A DNA stretch of 64,000 bases from Micromonospora noduli (GTDB taxonomy: Bacteria > Actinomycetota > Actinomycetes > Mycobacteriales > Micromonosporaceae): positions 1 through 64,000 of the forward strand of contig NZ_PYAK01000022.1 of NCBI RefSeq assembly GCF_003264365.1, written 5' to 3'. Both the position numbers and the translations under genes were made by a program. Below the pieces are notes generated by a model. That model was not told where the DNA came from and did no database searches. It saw only the letters and a program-made list of their open reading frames with translations. Positions 39,359 to 47,758 of this stretch are shown here, one piece after another (position 1 is the stretch's first letter; each line of letters begins with the position of its first letter).

Positions 39359-41380
39359 GTGACGCCTGCCGAGTCCCGCGCCCTGCCCGCGCCGCACCCG
39401 GAGGCGGCAGCCGACTCCGCCGAGCTGGTGAACTACCGCACACCGGCCGGCCTCTTCGCCGGCCCGCCCGCGCTGGCCGCCCCCACCACAGCGCCGGCCG
39501 AGCCCGAAGCGCCGGCGGACCCCGAAACGCCGGCCGAGCCCGAAGCGCCGGCGGACCCCGAAACGCTGGCCGGGCCCGGAGCACCGGCCGAGTCCGAAAC
39601 GCCGGCCGAGAGCGCGGTGCCGACGCGGGCTTGGTGGCGTCGGTGGACTCGGCGTCGGCAGCACCTGGCGGTGGGCGGGCTGTTCCTGCTCGCCGCACTC
39701 TGGGTGACCAGCCGGATCTGGTTGGACCCGTCCGGTCGGGTGGCCTCGCTCTACACCGGTGACCCGGCGCAGGTGCAGTTCTTCCTCGCCCACTCGGTAC
39801 GCGTGGTGCTGCACGGCGAGTACCCGTTCTACACCGAGCAGTTCAACTACCCGGACGGCGTCAACCTGATGGCCAACACGGCCGTGCTGGCGCTGGGCAT
39901 CCCGATGGTCCCGGTGACGCTGCTCTTCGGGCCGGCGGTCTCCTTCGTGGTGCTGGTCACGCTCGGTCTCGCCGGCACCGCCATGGCCTGGTACCTGATG
40001 CTCTCCCGCCACCTGGTGCGTACCCCGCTCGCGGCAGCGGTCGGCGGCTGGTTCTGCGGGTTCTCGCCCGCGATGCTCTCGCACGCCAGTTGGCACCCGA
40101 ACATCATCAGCCAGTTCCTGCTGCCGTTCATCGTGTGGCGGGTGCTGGTCCTCACCCGCTCCGGAAAACCGGTTCGGGACGGGGCCCTGCTCGCCCTGCT
40201 GGTCACCGCGCAGGCGTTCATCAACGAGGAGATCCTGCTCTTCACGGCGCTGGCCTGCGGCGTCTTCCTGCTGGCGGTGCTGGCCCAGGAGCCGGCCCGG
40301 TGGCAGGCGGCGTGGCGACCCCTGGGCGTCGGCGTGGTGACCTGCGCGCTGCTGGCCGGGGCGCTGCTGGCGTACCCGCTCTACGTGCAGTTCGCCGGGC
40401 CGATGGCCTACCACGGGCTCAGCGACGCGGTGAAGGACTATGGCAACGACATCGCCGCCTTCTTCGCCCCGGGCTCGCCCACCCTCGGCGGCAACCAGCG
40501 GGCCAACATCAACCTGGCGCCGAACTACTCGGAGGAGAACGCCTTCTTCGGCTGGAGCCTGTCGATGCTGGCCATCGGCATCGTGGTCTGGCTGCGCCGG
40601 GAGTTGATCGTTCGGGCGCTCGCGGTGACCGGCGTGTTCTTCGCCGTGCTCTCCCTCGGCGAGCGGGTCTCCTGGTGGGACCGCGAGCTGATCACCGGGC
40701 CGTGGCAGTGGTTGGTCCACCTGCCGCTGCTGGACGCGGTGGTGCCGACCCGGTTCGGGCTCATCACCAGCGTGGTGATCGGCCTGCTGCTGGCGCTCGC
40801 CGTCGAGCGGGCCTGGGCGCTACGCCCGGCCGACCGCCGTACCGTCCACGTGCTCACCGCCGCGGGCCTGGCCTTCGCGCTGCTGCCGATCGCACCGATG
40901 CCGCTGCGGATGGTCTCCCGGCCGCCGGTGCCGGACTTCATCACTGCGGACCGGTGGCGGGCTTACGTCGGCCCGGACCAGACGCTGGTGCCGATCCCGG
41001 TGCCCAGCATGGGCAACACGCACGGCATGCGCTGGGCCGCGGCCACCAACCTCGACTTCAAGATCCCCGGCGGTTACTTCCTCGCGCCCCGCAACGGCAA
41101 CACCGGTGACGCGGGCCGGTTCGGCGGTCGTCCCAGCGGGGTGGGTCAGATGCTGGAGGAGGTGGCGACCACCGGCCGTACGCCCAAGCTGGACGACCGG
41201 CAGCGTCGGCGCTTCGCCGACGAACTGCGGCACTGGCGGGCGGCGATCCTGGTGCTGCCCGTGCGGCAGCAGAACGCCGAGCCACTGCGACGTACGGTCG
41301 AGGAGCTGGTCGGCCCGGGCCGCCAGGAGTTGGATGTCTGGGTCTGGGACGTCCGGACGCTCACCGACCGTTCGGTCTGA
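39359..41380 (+). CDS. Polytopic GT-C-like membrane protein, paralogue 1
   Basis: 673 residues. The N-terminal ~100 residues are a cytosolic Pro/Ala/Glu-rich repeat (12-residue units). About ten hydrophobic segments follow, starting near residue 105, and then a C-terminal soluble region of ~160 residues. Shared marks of the trio are a conserved loop PDGVNLMANTAVLALG, a FINEEILLF segment, and the C-terminal pattern LRHWRAAILVLP...LVGPGRQELDVWVWDVR. The layout resembles GT-C glycosyltransferases and YfhO-like proteins, but no catalytic motif is proven. The stop overlaps the next start (TGATG). Confidence 0.75.
   Translation: MTPAESRALPAPHPEAAADSAELVNYRTPAGLFAGPPALAAPTTAPAEPEAPADPETPAEPEAPADPETLAGPGAPAESETPAESAVPTRAWWRRWTRRRQHLAVGGLFLLAALWVTSRIWLDPSGRVASLYTGDPAQVQFFLAHSVRVVLHGEYPFYTEQFNYPDGVNLMANTAVLALGIPMVPVTLLFGPAVSFVVLVTLGLAGTAMAWYLMLSRHLVRTPLAAAVGGWFCGFSPAMLSHASWHPNIISQFLLPFIVWRVLVLTRSGKPVRDGALLALLVTAQAFINEEILLFTALACGVFLLAVLAQEPARWQAAWRPLGVGVVTCALLAGALLAYPLYVQFAGPMAYHGLSDAVKDYGNDIAAFFAPGSPTLGGNQRANINLAPNYSEENAFFGWSLSMLAIGIVVWLRRELIVRALAVTGVFFAVLSLGERVSWWDRELITGPWQWLVHLPLLDAVVPTRFGLITSVVIGLLLALAVERAWALRPADRRTVHVLTAAGLAFALLPIAPMPLRMVSRPPVPDFITADRWRAYVGPDQTLVPIPVPSMGNTHGMRWAAATNLDFKIPGGYFLAPRNGNTGDAGRFGGRPSGVGQMLEEVATTGRTPKLDDRQRRRFADELRHWRAAILVLPVRQQNAEPLRRTVEELVGPGRQELDVWVWDVRTLTDRSV
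39493..39610 (+). repeat. 36-bp in-frame tandem repeat (three copies plus a partial fourth)
   Basis: Units start at 39493, 39529 and 39565, with a 10-base partial copy at 39601. The first two copies are identical and the third has diverged. Each encodes a 12-residue A-E-P-E-A-P-A-D-P-E-T-P type unit, extending the acidic Pro-rich N-terminus of paralogue 1. The other two paralogues lack it. Confidence 0.92.
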
Positions 41381-43176
41381 TGGCCACCGGGACGACGTCC
41401 CCGAACACCTCGTTGCCGGCGACGGGCGGCACGTCCCGTCCGGCCTGGCTGCGGGACGCGCTGGTGGTGGCCGGCTATCTGGGCCTCGCGGTGCTGGTGA
41501 CCAGCGAGCAGTGGGGCCGCCCGTGGCAGCTGTTCCACCAGGCGGGTGACCAGATCCTCTTCGAGTGGATGCTGGCCCACGCGGCGCATGCCGTGGTGGA
41601 GGGGGAGAACCCGCTTTTCAGTACCGGGTTGAACGCGCCCGACGGGGTCAACCTGATGGCGAACACCTCGGTGCTCGGCCTGGGTGTCCCGCTCACCCCG
41701 GTCACCCTGCTCTTCGGCTCGCAGGTGGCGTTCTGCGTGGCGGTCGTCTGCTGCCTCGCCGGGACCGCCGTCGCCTGGTACGTGCTGCTGCGTCGCCGGC
41801 TGGTCGGCGCCCGGGCCCCGGCCGCGGTGGGTGGGCTGATCTGTGGCTTCGCCCCGGGCATGATCGCTCAGGCGGGCGCGCACCTGCACATCGCCGCCCA
41901 GTTCCTGGTGCCCGCGATCCTCGCCCTGGTGTTCCGCCCCGCCTCGGAGACGACGCGACACGGCGTGTGGCGGCCCGGCGTCGGCCTGGGGCTGCTGCTC
42001 GTCTGGCAGGTCTTCATCGGCGAGGAGGTGCTGGTCTTCCTGGTGCTCGCGGCCGGCGTCTTCGCGCTGGGTTACGCGCTCGCCGACCGGGTGGCCGCAC
42101 GGCGGCTGGCGCCGGCCCTCTTCGGCCGACTCGCGGTGGCGGCCGGCGTGGCGGCGGTGCCGCTGGCGTACCCGCTGTGGTTCCAGTTCCACGGCCCGCA
42201 GCACTACTCCGGGATGGCGTTCGCCACGCAGGGCTTCCAACTGGACGTCGCCTCGTTCACCGCGTCGGCCCGGCAGACGGTGCTGGGTGACGACTGGCTG
42301 CCGGGGTTGCTCTCGCCGAATCCGACCGAGGAGAACTCGTTCTTCGGCCCGGGCCTGCTGGTGCTCGCCGTGGTGATCGTGATCTGGCAGTGGCGACGAC
42401 CGCTGGTCCGGGCACTGGCCGCCTGCGGCGTGGTCTTCGCCCTGCTCTCGCTCGGCGACGAGCTGCGGGTGGACGGTGAGGCCACCGGCATTCCGGGGCC
42501 GTACCGGCTGGTCAGCGGGCTGCCGTTGCTCGATCTCGCGGTGCCGGCCCGGTTCGCGCTGGTCTGCGTACCGGTGCTGGGTGTGCTGGTGGCCCTGTCC
42601 CTGGACCGGGTCCGGGCCGCGCGCGGGCCGAACGTGGCGCCGGGCCTACCGGTGCGGCTGCTGTGGGCCGGCGCGGTCGCCGCCGCGTTGCTGCCCCTGA
42701 TTCCGACGCCGATCCGCGTGGTGCCGGTCGCGCCGGTGCCGGCGTTTCTCGCCACCGGTGGCTGGCGTCCGCTGGTGCCGCCGGGCCGGACGGTGGTCGC
42801 GGTGCCCCCGGTCACCGGTGCCGGGCGCAGCCCGGTGATGCTCTGGTCCGCCCGTACCGCTCTGGGGTTCGCCGCGCCGGGCGGCTACTTCATCGGCCCC
42901 AGCGGCCCGGACGACCCGGCGGCCCGCTGGGGCGCGCCGGACCGGCCCACGTCGGTGCTGCTGCGGCAGGTGGCCGAGACCGGCGCGGTGCCGGTGCTCA
43001 CCGACGCCGACCGCCGCCAGGCCGTCGAGGACCTGCGGCACTGGCGTGCCGCGGTGGTCGTACTCGGGCACCTGGAGCACGGTGACCCGGTCCGCCGAAC
43101 GGTCGACGACCTGCTCGGCCCGGGCCGACCGGTCGACGGCGGATGGTTGTGGGACGTCCGGGACCGGGTCGGCTGA
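41380..43176 (+). CDS. Polytopic GT-C-like membrane protein, paralogue 2
   Basis: 598 residues, the shortest of the trio and without the repeat N-terminus. It shares LNAPDGVNLMANTSVLGLGVPLTPVTLLFG, the IGEEVLVFLVLA segment (Gly replaces Asn of the other two), an FQFHGPQHYSG loop, and the C-terminal LRHWRAAVVVLG...LLGPGRPVDGGWLWDVR. About ten membrane segments and an extracytoplasmic C-terminal domain are likely. ATG 41380 overlaps the stop of paralogue 1 by one base, so expression is coupled. Its stop codon directly abuts the stop of paralogue 3 on the other strand. Confidence 0.75.
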   Translation: MATGTTSPNTSLPATGGTSRPAWLRDALVVAGYLGLAVLVTSEQWGRPWQLFHQAGDQILFEWMLAHAAHAVVEGENPLFSTGLNAPDGVNLMANTSVLGLGVPLTPVTLLFGSQVAFCVAVVCCLAGTAVAWYVLLRRRLVGARAPAAVGGLICGFAPGMIAQAGAHLHIAAQFLVPAILALVFRPASETTRHGVWRPGVGLGLLLVWQVFIGEEVLVFLVLAAGVFALGYALADRVAARRLAPALFGRLAVAAGVAAVPLAYPLWFQFHGPQHYSGMAFATQGFQLDVASFTASARQTVLGDDWLPGLLSPNPTEENSFFGPGLLVLAVVIVIWQWRRPLVRALAACGVVFALLSLGDELRVDGEATGIPGPYRLVSGLPLLDLAVPARFALVCVPVLGVLVALSLDRVRAARGPNVAPGLPVRLLWAGAVAAALLPLIPTPIRVVPVAPVPAFLATGGWRPLVPPGRTVVAVPPVTGAGRSPVMLWSARTALGFAAPGGYFIGPSGPDDPAARWGAPDRPTSVLLRQVAETGAVPVLTDADRRQAVEDLRHWRAAVVVLGHLEHGDPVRRTVDDLLGPGRPVDGGWLWDVRDRVG

Positions 43177-45081
43177 CTAACCCACCAGGGCGCGCACGTC
43201 CCACACCCAGACGTCGTCGACCCGCTGCGGTGGCCCGAGCAGGGCGGTGACCAGCTCACGGAGCACCGCCTCGCGGGGGTGCGCCCCGAGCACCACCACC
43301 GACGCCCGCCAGAACCGCAGGTCCTCGACAATTTGGCGGCGGTTCTCGTCGGTCAGCGCCGGAACGGTGCCGCTGTCCATGGTGGAGTAGATGAGGGAGC
43401 TGGTCGGTCGGTTCGGCGCACCGAAGACCCCCTCACCCAGCTCGTTCGGGCCGATGAAGTAGCCGCCCGGAACGGGGAACTCCTGCCCGGTCAGCGCACT
43501 CCACCGCAGCGTCGGCAGACCGTGCACGTTGCTCGGGATCGGCACCGGCACCAGGGTTCGACCCGCCGGCACGTACGGCCGCCAGCCGCCCGCGGTGATG
43601 AAGTGCGGCGGTGGGTCGATCTGCTGGGCGGGCAGTGGGCGGGGGAAGAGCGGCAGCACGGCGAGGGCGACCGCCGCGTACCCCACCGGGCGCAGCCACC
43701 GACGGCGCGACGCGACCGGGCCGGTGGGCTTGGCGGGCTCGGGGGACACAGCCGGGGCCCCTTCGGCGGAGCGCTGGGCCGGCACCCGCGGCCGGTCGGC
43801 CGCCGGGCGCCCCTGGCGGTGCGCGGCGTCCCAGGTCAACGCGAGCAGTACGCCCACCGCGGCGGCGACCACCAGCGTCAACCGGGTCGGCATCATCATC
43901 TCGACCAGCGGCAGGTCGTCCGACACGTACGACCAAGGGCCGCGCACACCGGTCTCCACACCGTTGAAGCGCACCCACGGCCCGATCGCGGCCACGCTGA
44001 ACACCACGATGAGCACCGCGGCGATCCGGGCGGCCAGCGAGCGGCGTACGAGCAGCACCAGAGCCACCACCGAGAGCAGCACCAGCGGCCAACCGAACCA
44101 GGTGTTCTGCTCGGTCAGACCGATCGTCTTCTCCACGGCCGGGTCACCGGCCCAGGTGTCCCGGGCGAAGGTGACGAAGGCGACCAGGTCCTCGCCCCAG
44201 TTGTGGAAGACGCCGCCCTGCAGGCCCCGGTAGGACTGCGGGCCGTTGAACTGGAACCAGATCGGGTACGCGGTGAGCACAAGGGCCAGCCCGCCGGCGA
44301 CGCCGAGCCCGGCCAGGAACGTGCCGGCGGCGGCCCGGGTGGCCCGAGGCCGCTGCACGGCGTATGCCAGCACGATGACCAGGCAGGCCAGCGCGGTGAG
44401 CAGCAGCATCTCCTCGTTGATGAAGATCTGGTACGCCACCAGCGCACCGAGCACGAGCCCGTTGCGGCGCCACCGGCCCGGCTCACCCAGGGTCAGCACC
44501 CGCACCACGATCAGCGGGAGCAGGAAGTTGGAAACGAAGTTCGGTTGGCCGTTGGCGTGGTGGATGATTCCCGGCGCGAAGCCGAGGAACGCGCCGCCGA
44601 CGAACGCCGCCGCACGGGAGCGCACCAGGTGGCGGGAGAGCATCCAGTAGCCGGTGCCGGCGGTAGCCGCCAGCGCCGCGCCCAGGTAGAGCGCGTACAT
44701 CACCTGAGGGCCGAGCAGCATCGTCAGCGGAGCCAGCGGCAGGGTCACCCCGAGCAGCGAGGTGTTGGCCATCATGTTCACCCCGTCCGGGGCGTTCTGA
44801 CGGGCCGTGAACAGCGGGTTCTCCAGGTGCCGCACCGAGTACTCGCCGTGCGCGAACAGCCACTCGAACCAACTGTGATCGGTGGGCAGGTGCGAGGAGA
44901 CCCGGCCGTTGACGTCACCCCAGTAGTTGAGGCAGACGAACACGCCCAGCAGCACATAGGCTCCGAGGGCCAACAGGTCGGCTCGGGCCGGACGGCGTCG
45001 AGGCCGTCGTGTCGACTCGGCCTCGGCCGGGTCGACGTCGGTCACGGGATTCAGCGAAGGGTCTACCACCGGCACAGCCAC
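43177..45081 (-). CDS. Polytopic GT-C-like membrane protein, paralogue 3
   Basis: 634 residues from GTG 45081, chosen because TACGAT lies eight bases upstream; a start 26 codons earlier is open but lacks support. It shares QNAPDGVNMMANTSLLGVTLPLAPLTMLLG, FINEEMLLLTALA, FQFNGPQSYRG and the C-terminal LRFWRASVVVLG...LLGPPQRVDDVWVWDVRAL. A Pro-rich insertion (~450-490) separates the last membrane segments from the C-terminal domain. It is tail-to-tail with paralogue 2 with zero intervening bases. Together the three form a diverged tandem/inverted family whose substrate is unknown. Confidence 0.75.
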   Translation of the reverse strand: MAVPVVDPSLNPVTDVDPAEAESTRRPRRRPARADLLALGAYVLLGVFVCLNYWGDVNGRVSSHLPTDHSWFEWLFAHGEYSVRHLENPLFTARQNAPDGVNMMANTSLLGVTLPLAPLTMLLGPQVMYALYLGAALAATAGTGYWMLSRHLVRSRAAAFVGGAFLGFAPGIIHHANGQPNFVSNFLLPLIVVRVLTLGEPGRWRRNGLVLGALVAYQIFINEEMLLLTALACLVIVLAYAVQRPRATRAAAGTFLAGLGVAGGLALVLTAYPIWFQFNGPQSYRGLQGGVFHNWGEDLVAFVTFARDTWAGDPAVEKTIGLTEQNTWFGWPLVLLSVVALVLLVRRSLAARIAAVLIVVFSVAAIGPWVRFNGVETGVRGPWSYVSDDLPLVEMMMPTRLTLVVAAAVGVLLALTWDAAHRQGRPAADRPRVPAQRSAEGAPAVSPEPAKPTGPVASRRRWLRPVGYAAVALAVLPLFPRPLPAQQIDPPPHFITAGGWRPYVPAGRTLVPVPIPSNVHGLPTLRWSALTGQEFPVPGGYFIGPNELGEGVFGAPNRPTSSLIYSTMDSGTVPALTDENRRQIVEDLRFWRASVVVLGAHPREAVLRELVTALLGPPQRVDDVWVWDVRALVG

Positions 45082-45197
45082 GACGCGCCATCGTACAGGC
45101 GGGGTTCCGTCACTTTTGCCGGGCCGGTGCGCTGACGGTCGGTTTGCCGGGCGGGTCACCCGTCGGCCAGCCTTACCTGGTGACGGAAGGACGGTCC
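45082..45197. promoter_or_regulatory. Divergent promoter region, paralogue 3 / beta-propeller operon, with direct repeats
   Basis: It contains TACGAT (45095-45090, minus) as the -10 box for paralogue 3. A direct repeat TTTGCCGGGC-x-GG at 45115-45127 and 45143-45155 (28-bp period) could be a regulator site shared by the two divergent units. Confidence 0.45.
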
Positions 45198-46478
45198 TTG
45201 TCGATCATCGAGCTGGGCGAGATCCGGGACGAGGCCGCCTCGGCACCTCCGGTTCGCCGCCCGCGCGCCGCTGGTCGCCCGCTGCGCAGCGCGACTGTGC
45301 TGTTGCTCAGCCTGGTGGTGCTGGCCGGTGCCGCGCCACCAACGCAGCGAACGGTGAGCGTGGTGCCGGCGTCGCGGACGGCCACCGCGTACCTGGCCGG
45401 AGACGGCGTCTTCGTTGTCGATCCGCCGACACCCGGCGGGGACCGGTACCTGACCGCGTACGCCCAGCCGGCACCGACCGGCGCTGGGGTGCGGCGGCGG
45501 TGGCAGGCGCCGCTGGCCCGCACCGGTAACTACCTCGACGTCCGGGTCGAACGGGGCCTGGTGCTGGCGTTGGCGGTCAACGCCCCCAACCGGCTGTTCC
45601 AGACCACCGCCTTCGACACCGCGACGGGCCGGCAACGCTGGCAGCATCCCGGTGCTCCCCAGCCGACGCCCGGCGGTGGCCTGCTGGTGACCAATGGCCG
45701 CGAGGACGGGTCGGGCGCGATGAGCGGGGTTGAGCCCGACACCGGCCTGGTGCTCTGGTCGGTGCCGCTTCCGCCGGCCGCCAGCCCCACCTACCACCTC
45801 ACTCCCGAGGGGCAGGTCGACCGGTTTGTGCTCCTGCAACCGACCGGTGAGGTGCAGGTGTACGACGCCGGCACCGGCCAGCTGCTGCGCAGCATCGACA
45901 CGCTGCCCGGTGACCGGTCGGCGTACCAACGGGTGCAGATCGTCGACGACCTGCTGCTGCTCGTCCCGCCGGGCAGCACCCGGCTGGTGAGCTTCGGGCT
46001 GTCCGAGTTGGAGCCACTGTGGACGGCGGAGGTGACGCTGGTGTCGCATGTGCTCGAATGCGGTGGTCTGCTCTGCGCGGTACCGCAGACCGGCGGCGTC
46101 CAGGTGCTCGACCCGGCCACCGGATCGGTGCGGTGGTCGGAACCGGGCCAGGACGTCCTGGCGGACGTCCGGTACGGTCGGCTACTGATGGCCAGGCCCG
46201 GCCAGGGGTACGCGGTGCGGGACGCGGCCACCGGGCAGGTACGGACCGAACTGGGCGCGTGGAGTCTGATGCCGGTGCTGCGGCCGGACGATCCGCTGGT
46301 CGGTGTGCGGCGGGGTGACGACGGTCGGATGGTCGTCGCCGAACTGGACCTGGTGGCCGGCCGAACGCGGATCGTCGACGTGCTGCCGGGCATCGCGGGC
46401 AGTTGCCAGGCGTCCCTGCCGGTCCTGCTCTGCCAGCGCCTCGACGGCACGACCGCTCTGTGGAGGTTGACGCGGTGA
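45198..46478 (+). CDS. Membrane-anchored PQQ-like beta-propeller protein, copy A
   Basis: 426 residues from TTG 45198, with GGAAGG seven bases upstream; GTG 45180 is the alternative start. The short cytosolic head SIIELGEIRDEA matches the paralogue's SVIDLGELRDD. A single membrane helix follows (ATVLLLSLVVLAGAAP), and the rest is extracytoplasmic beta-propeller: repeats such as TATGRQRWQHPG, DTGLVLWSVPLP, ATGSVRWSEPG and AATGQVRTELG, as in PQQ/BamB-like folds without a proven cofactor. Two cysteines (LECGGLLCAV) could bridge, and another pair is near the C-terminus. The stop overlaps the next start. Confidence 0.78.
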   Translation: MSIIELGEIRDEAASAPPVRRPRAAGRPLRSATVLLLSLVVLAGAAPPTQRTVSVVPASRTATAYLAGDGVFVVDPPTPGGDRYLTAYAQPAPTGAGVRRRWQAPLARTGNYLDVRVERGLVLALAVNAPNRLFQTTAFDTATGRQRWQHPGAPQPTPGGGLLVTNGREDGSGAMSGVEPDTGLVLWSVPLPPAASPTYHLTPEGQVDRFVLLQPTGEVQVYDAGTGQLLRSIDTLPGDRSAYQRVQIVDDLLLLVPPGSTRLVSFGLSELEPLWTAEVTLVSHVLECGGLLCAVPQTGGVQVLDPATGSVRWSEPGQDVLADVRYGRLLMARPGQGYAVRDAATGQVRTELGAWSLMPVLRPDDPLVGVRRGDDGRMVVAELDLVAGRTRIVDVLPGIAGSCQASLPVLLCQRLDGTTALWRLTR

Positions 46479-47758
46479 CCGACTCGGTGATCGACCTCGG
46501 CGAGCTGCGGGACGACAGGAACCCGGAGTCGATGCCCCGCCCACCTCGCGCCCACGGCCGCCCGCTGCGTTGCGCGCTGGTCGTGGTGCTCGCGCTGGTC
46601 ACGCTCGCCGCCTCCGCCGTCGCATCGCCCCGCCCGGCCCCCGTGACGCTGCCGGGCCGACCCGGGTCCGACGTCATGATCGATGGTGACCTCCTCCTGG
46701 TCATGGAGCCGGCCAGCACCGACATGCGGCAGGCGCGGCTGGCCGCGTACCGGCTGCCCGACGGCGAGCCCGTCTGGCAGGCGCCGCTGCCGGCGCAGGC
46801 CCGGTACTGGGGGATGATTCCGCTGGCCGGGATGCTGTTGGCCACCGGGTACGAGATCGGCCCGGAGGGTCGGGACACACTCACCGTCGCACTGGACCGG
46901 GCGACCGGGGCGTACCGGTGGCAGCAGCCGGGCACCGTCTCCAAGCTGACCGACGGCAACCTGCTGCTGCGCAGCGGCGGTGAGACCGTACCGTCCAGTC
47001 TGCGCGCTGTGGATCCGTGCTGCGGCACCGTACGCTGGCAGCTCTCCGGCCTGAGCCCCGACATGAGGGTGCGGGACACCGGGCTCGGGGTGGACCGGGT
47101 GGTGCTCAACCAGTTGGACGGGCCGGTAGAGGTACGCGACGCGATCACGGGCGCGGTGCTGGCCCGCGCCGACCTGCGCCCACCCGACGGCGGTCGGATC
47201 GGACTGGACCTGACCAAGGACCTGCTGCTGTCCATCGACAGAGGCTCGGGCACTGTCACCGCGTACGAGCTGGACCAGCTCAAGCCCCGCTGGACCCGCG
47301 CCAGGGTGCACATCGACTTCGCGCTGGACTGTGGCCCCGTCCTGTGTCTGCGCACCGGCAACAACGAACTGCAGGCGCTCGACCCGGCAACCGGCGAGGT
47401 GCGCTGGCGCAGCAGCCAGTGGGGGTGGGCCTGGCCAAGCGGCGACCGGCTGATGGCCAACCTCAGCGGCGTCGGTCCGTCGGAGCAGTACGTCGTGCTC
47501 GATGCGCTGACCGGCAAGCAACTGGCCGACCTGGGCCGGTGGGAGCTGTACCAACTCGGTGTCGGCGGCCGGCTGGTCGGCATACGCCGGCATCCCGACG
47601 GAGGGGTGCTCGTCGGCGAGCTGGACATCGCCGCCGGAAAGGTGCACATCGTGGACGTGCTGCCCGATGTCACCGGGGGGTGTCAGGCGGTCACCGGCTA
47701 CCTGGTGTGCATTGCCACCACAACCGGCTCGTACCAGCTCTGGAAACTCAGGGACTGA
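46475..47758 (+). CDS. Membrane-anchored PQQ-like beta-propeller protein, copy B
   Basis: 427 residues from GTG 46475, with TGGAGG upstream and a GTGA overlap with copy A. It starts VTDSVIDLGELRDD, then a membrane helix (CALVVVLALVTLAASAVAS), then propeller repeats: RATGAYRWQQPG, AVDPCCGTVRWQLSG, ELDQLKPRWTRA, ALDPATGEVRWRSS and ALTGKQLADLG. Paired cysteines occur at DPCCG and at LDCGPVLCLR. Both copies end with a G-x-C...C stretch about 17 residues apart followed by a short W-x-L-R tail. The pair probably forms a complex, or represents an expanding surface-protein family. Confidence 0.78.
   Translation: MTDSVIDLGELRDDRNPESMPRPPRAHGRPLRCALVVVLALVTLAASAVASPRPAPVTLPGRPGSDVMIDGDLLLVMEPASTDMRQARLAAYRLPDGEPVWQAPLPAQARYWGMIPLAGMLLATGYEIGPEGRDTLTVALDRATGAYRWQQPGTVSKLTDGNLLLRSGGETVPSSLRAVDPCCGTVRWQLSGLSPDMRVRDTGLGVDRVVLNQLDGPVEVRDAITGAVLARADLRPPDGGRIGLDLTKDLLLSIDRGSGTVTAYELDQLKPRWTRARVHIDFALDCGPVLCLRTGNNELQALDPATGEVRWRSSQWGWAWPSGDRLMANLSGVGPSEQYVVLDALTGKQLADLGRWELYQLGVGGRLVGIRRHPDGGVLVGELDIAAGKVHIVDVLPDVTGGCQAVTGYLVCIATTTGSYQLWKLRD

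Noticed and set aside
45180..45197. GTG 45180 as start of propeller copy A
   Set aside because: Possible but less favoured: TTG 45198 has GGAAGG at proper spacing and aligns with the ELGE head of copy B.
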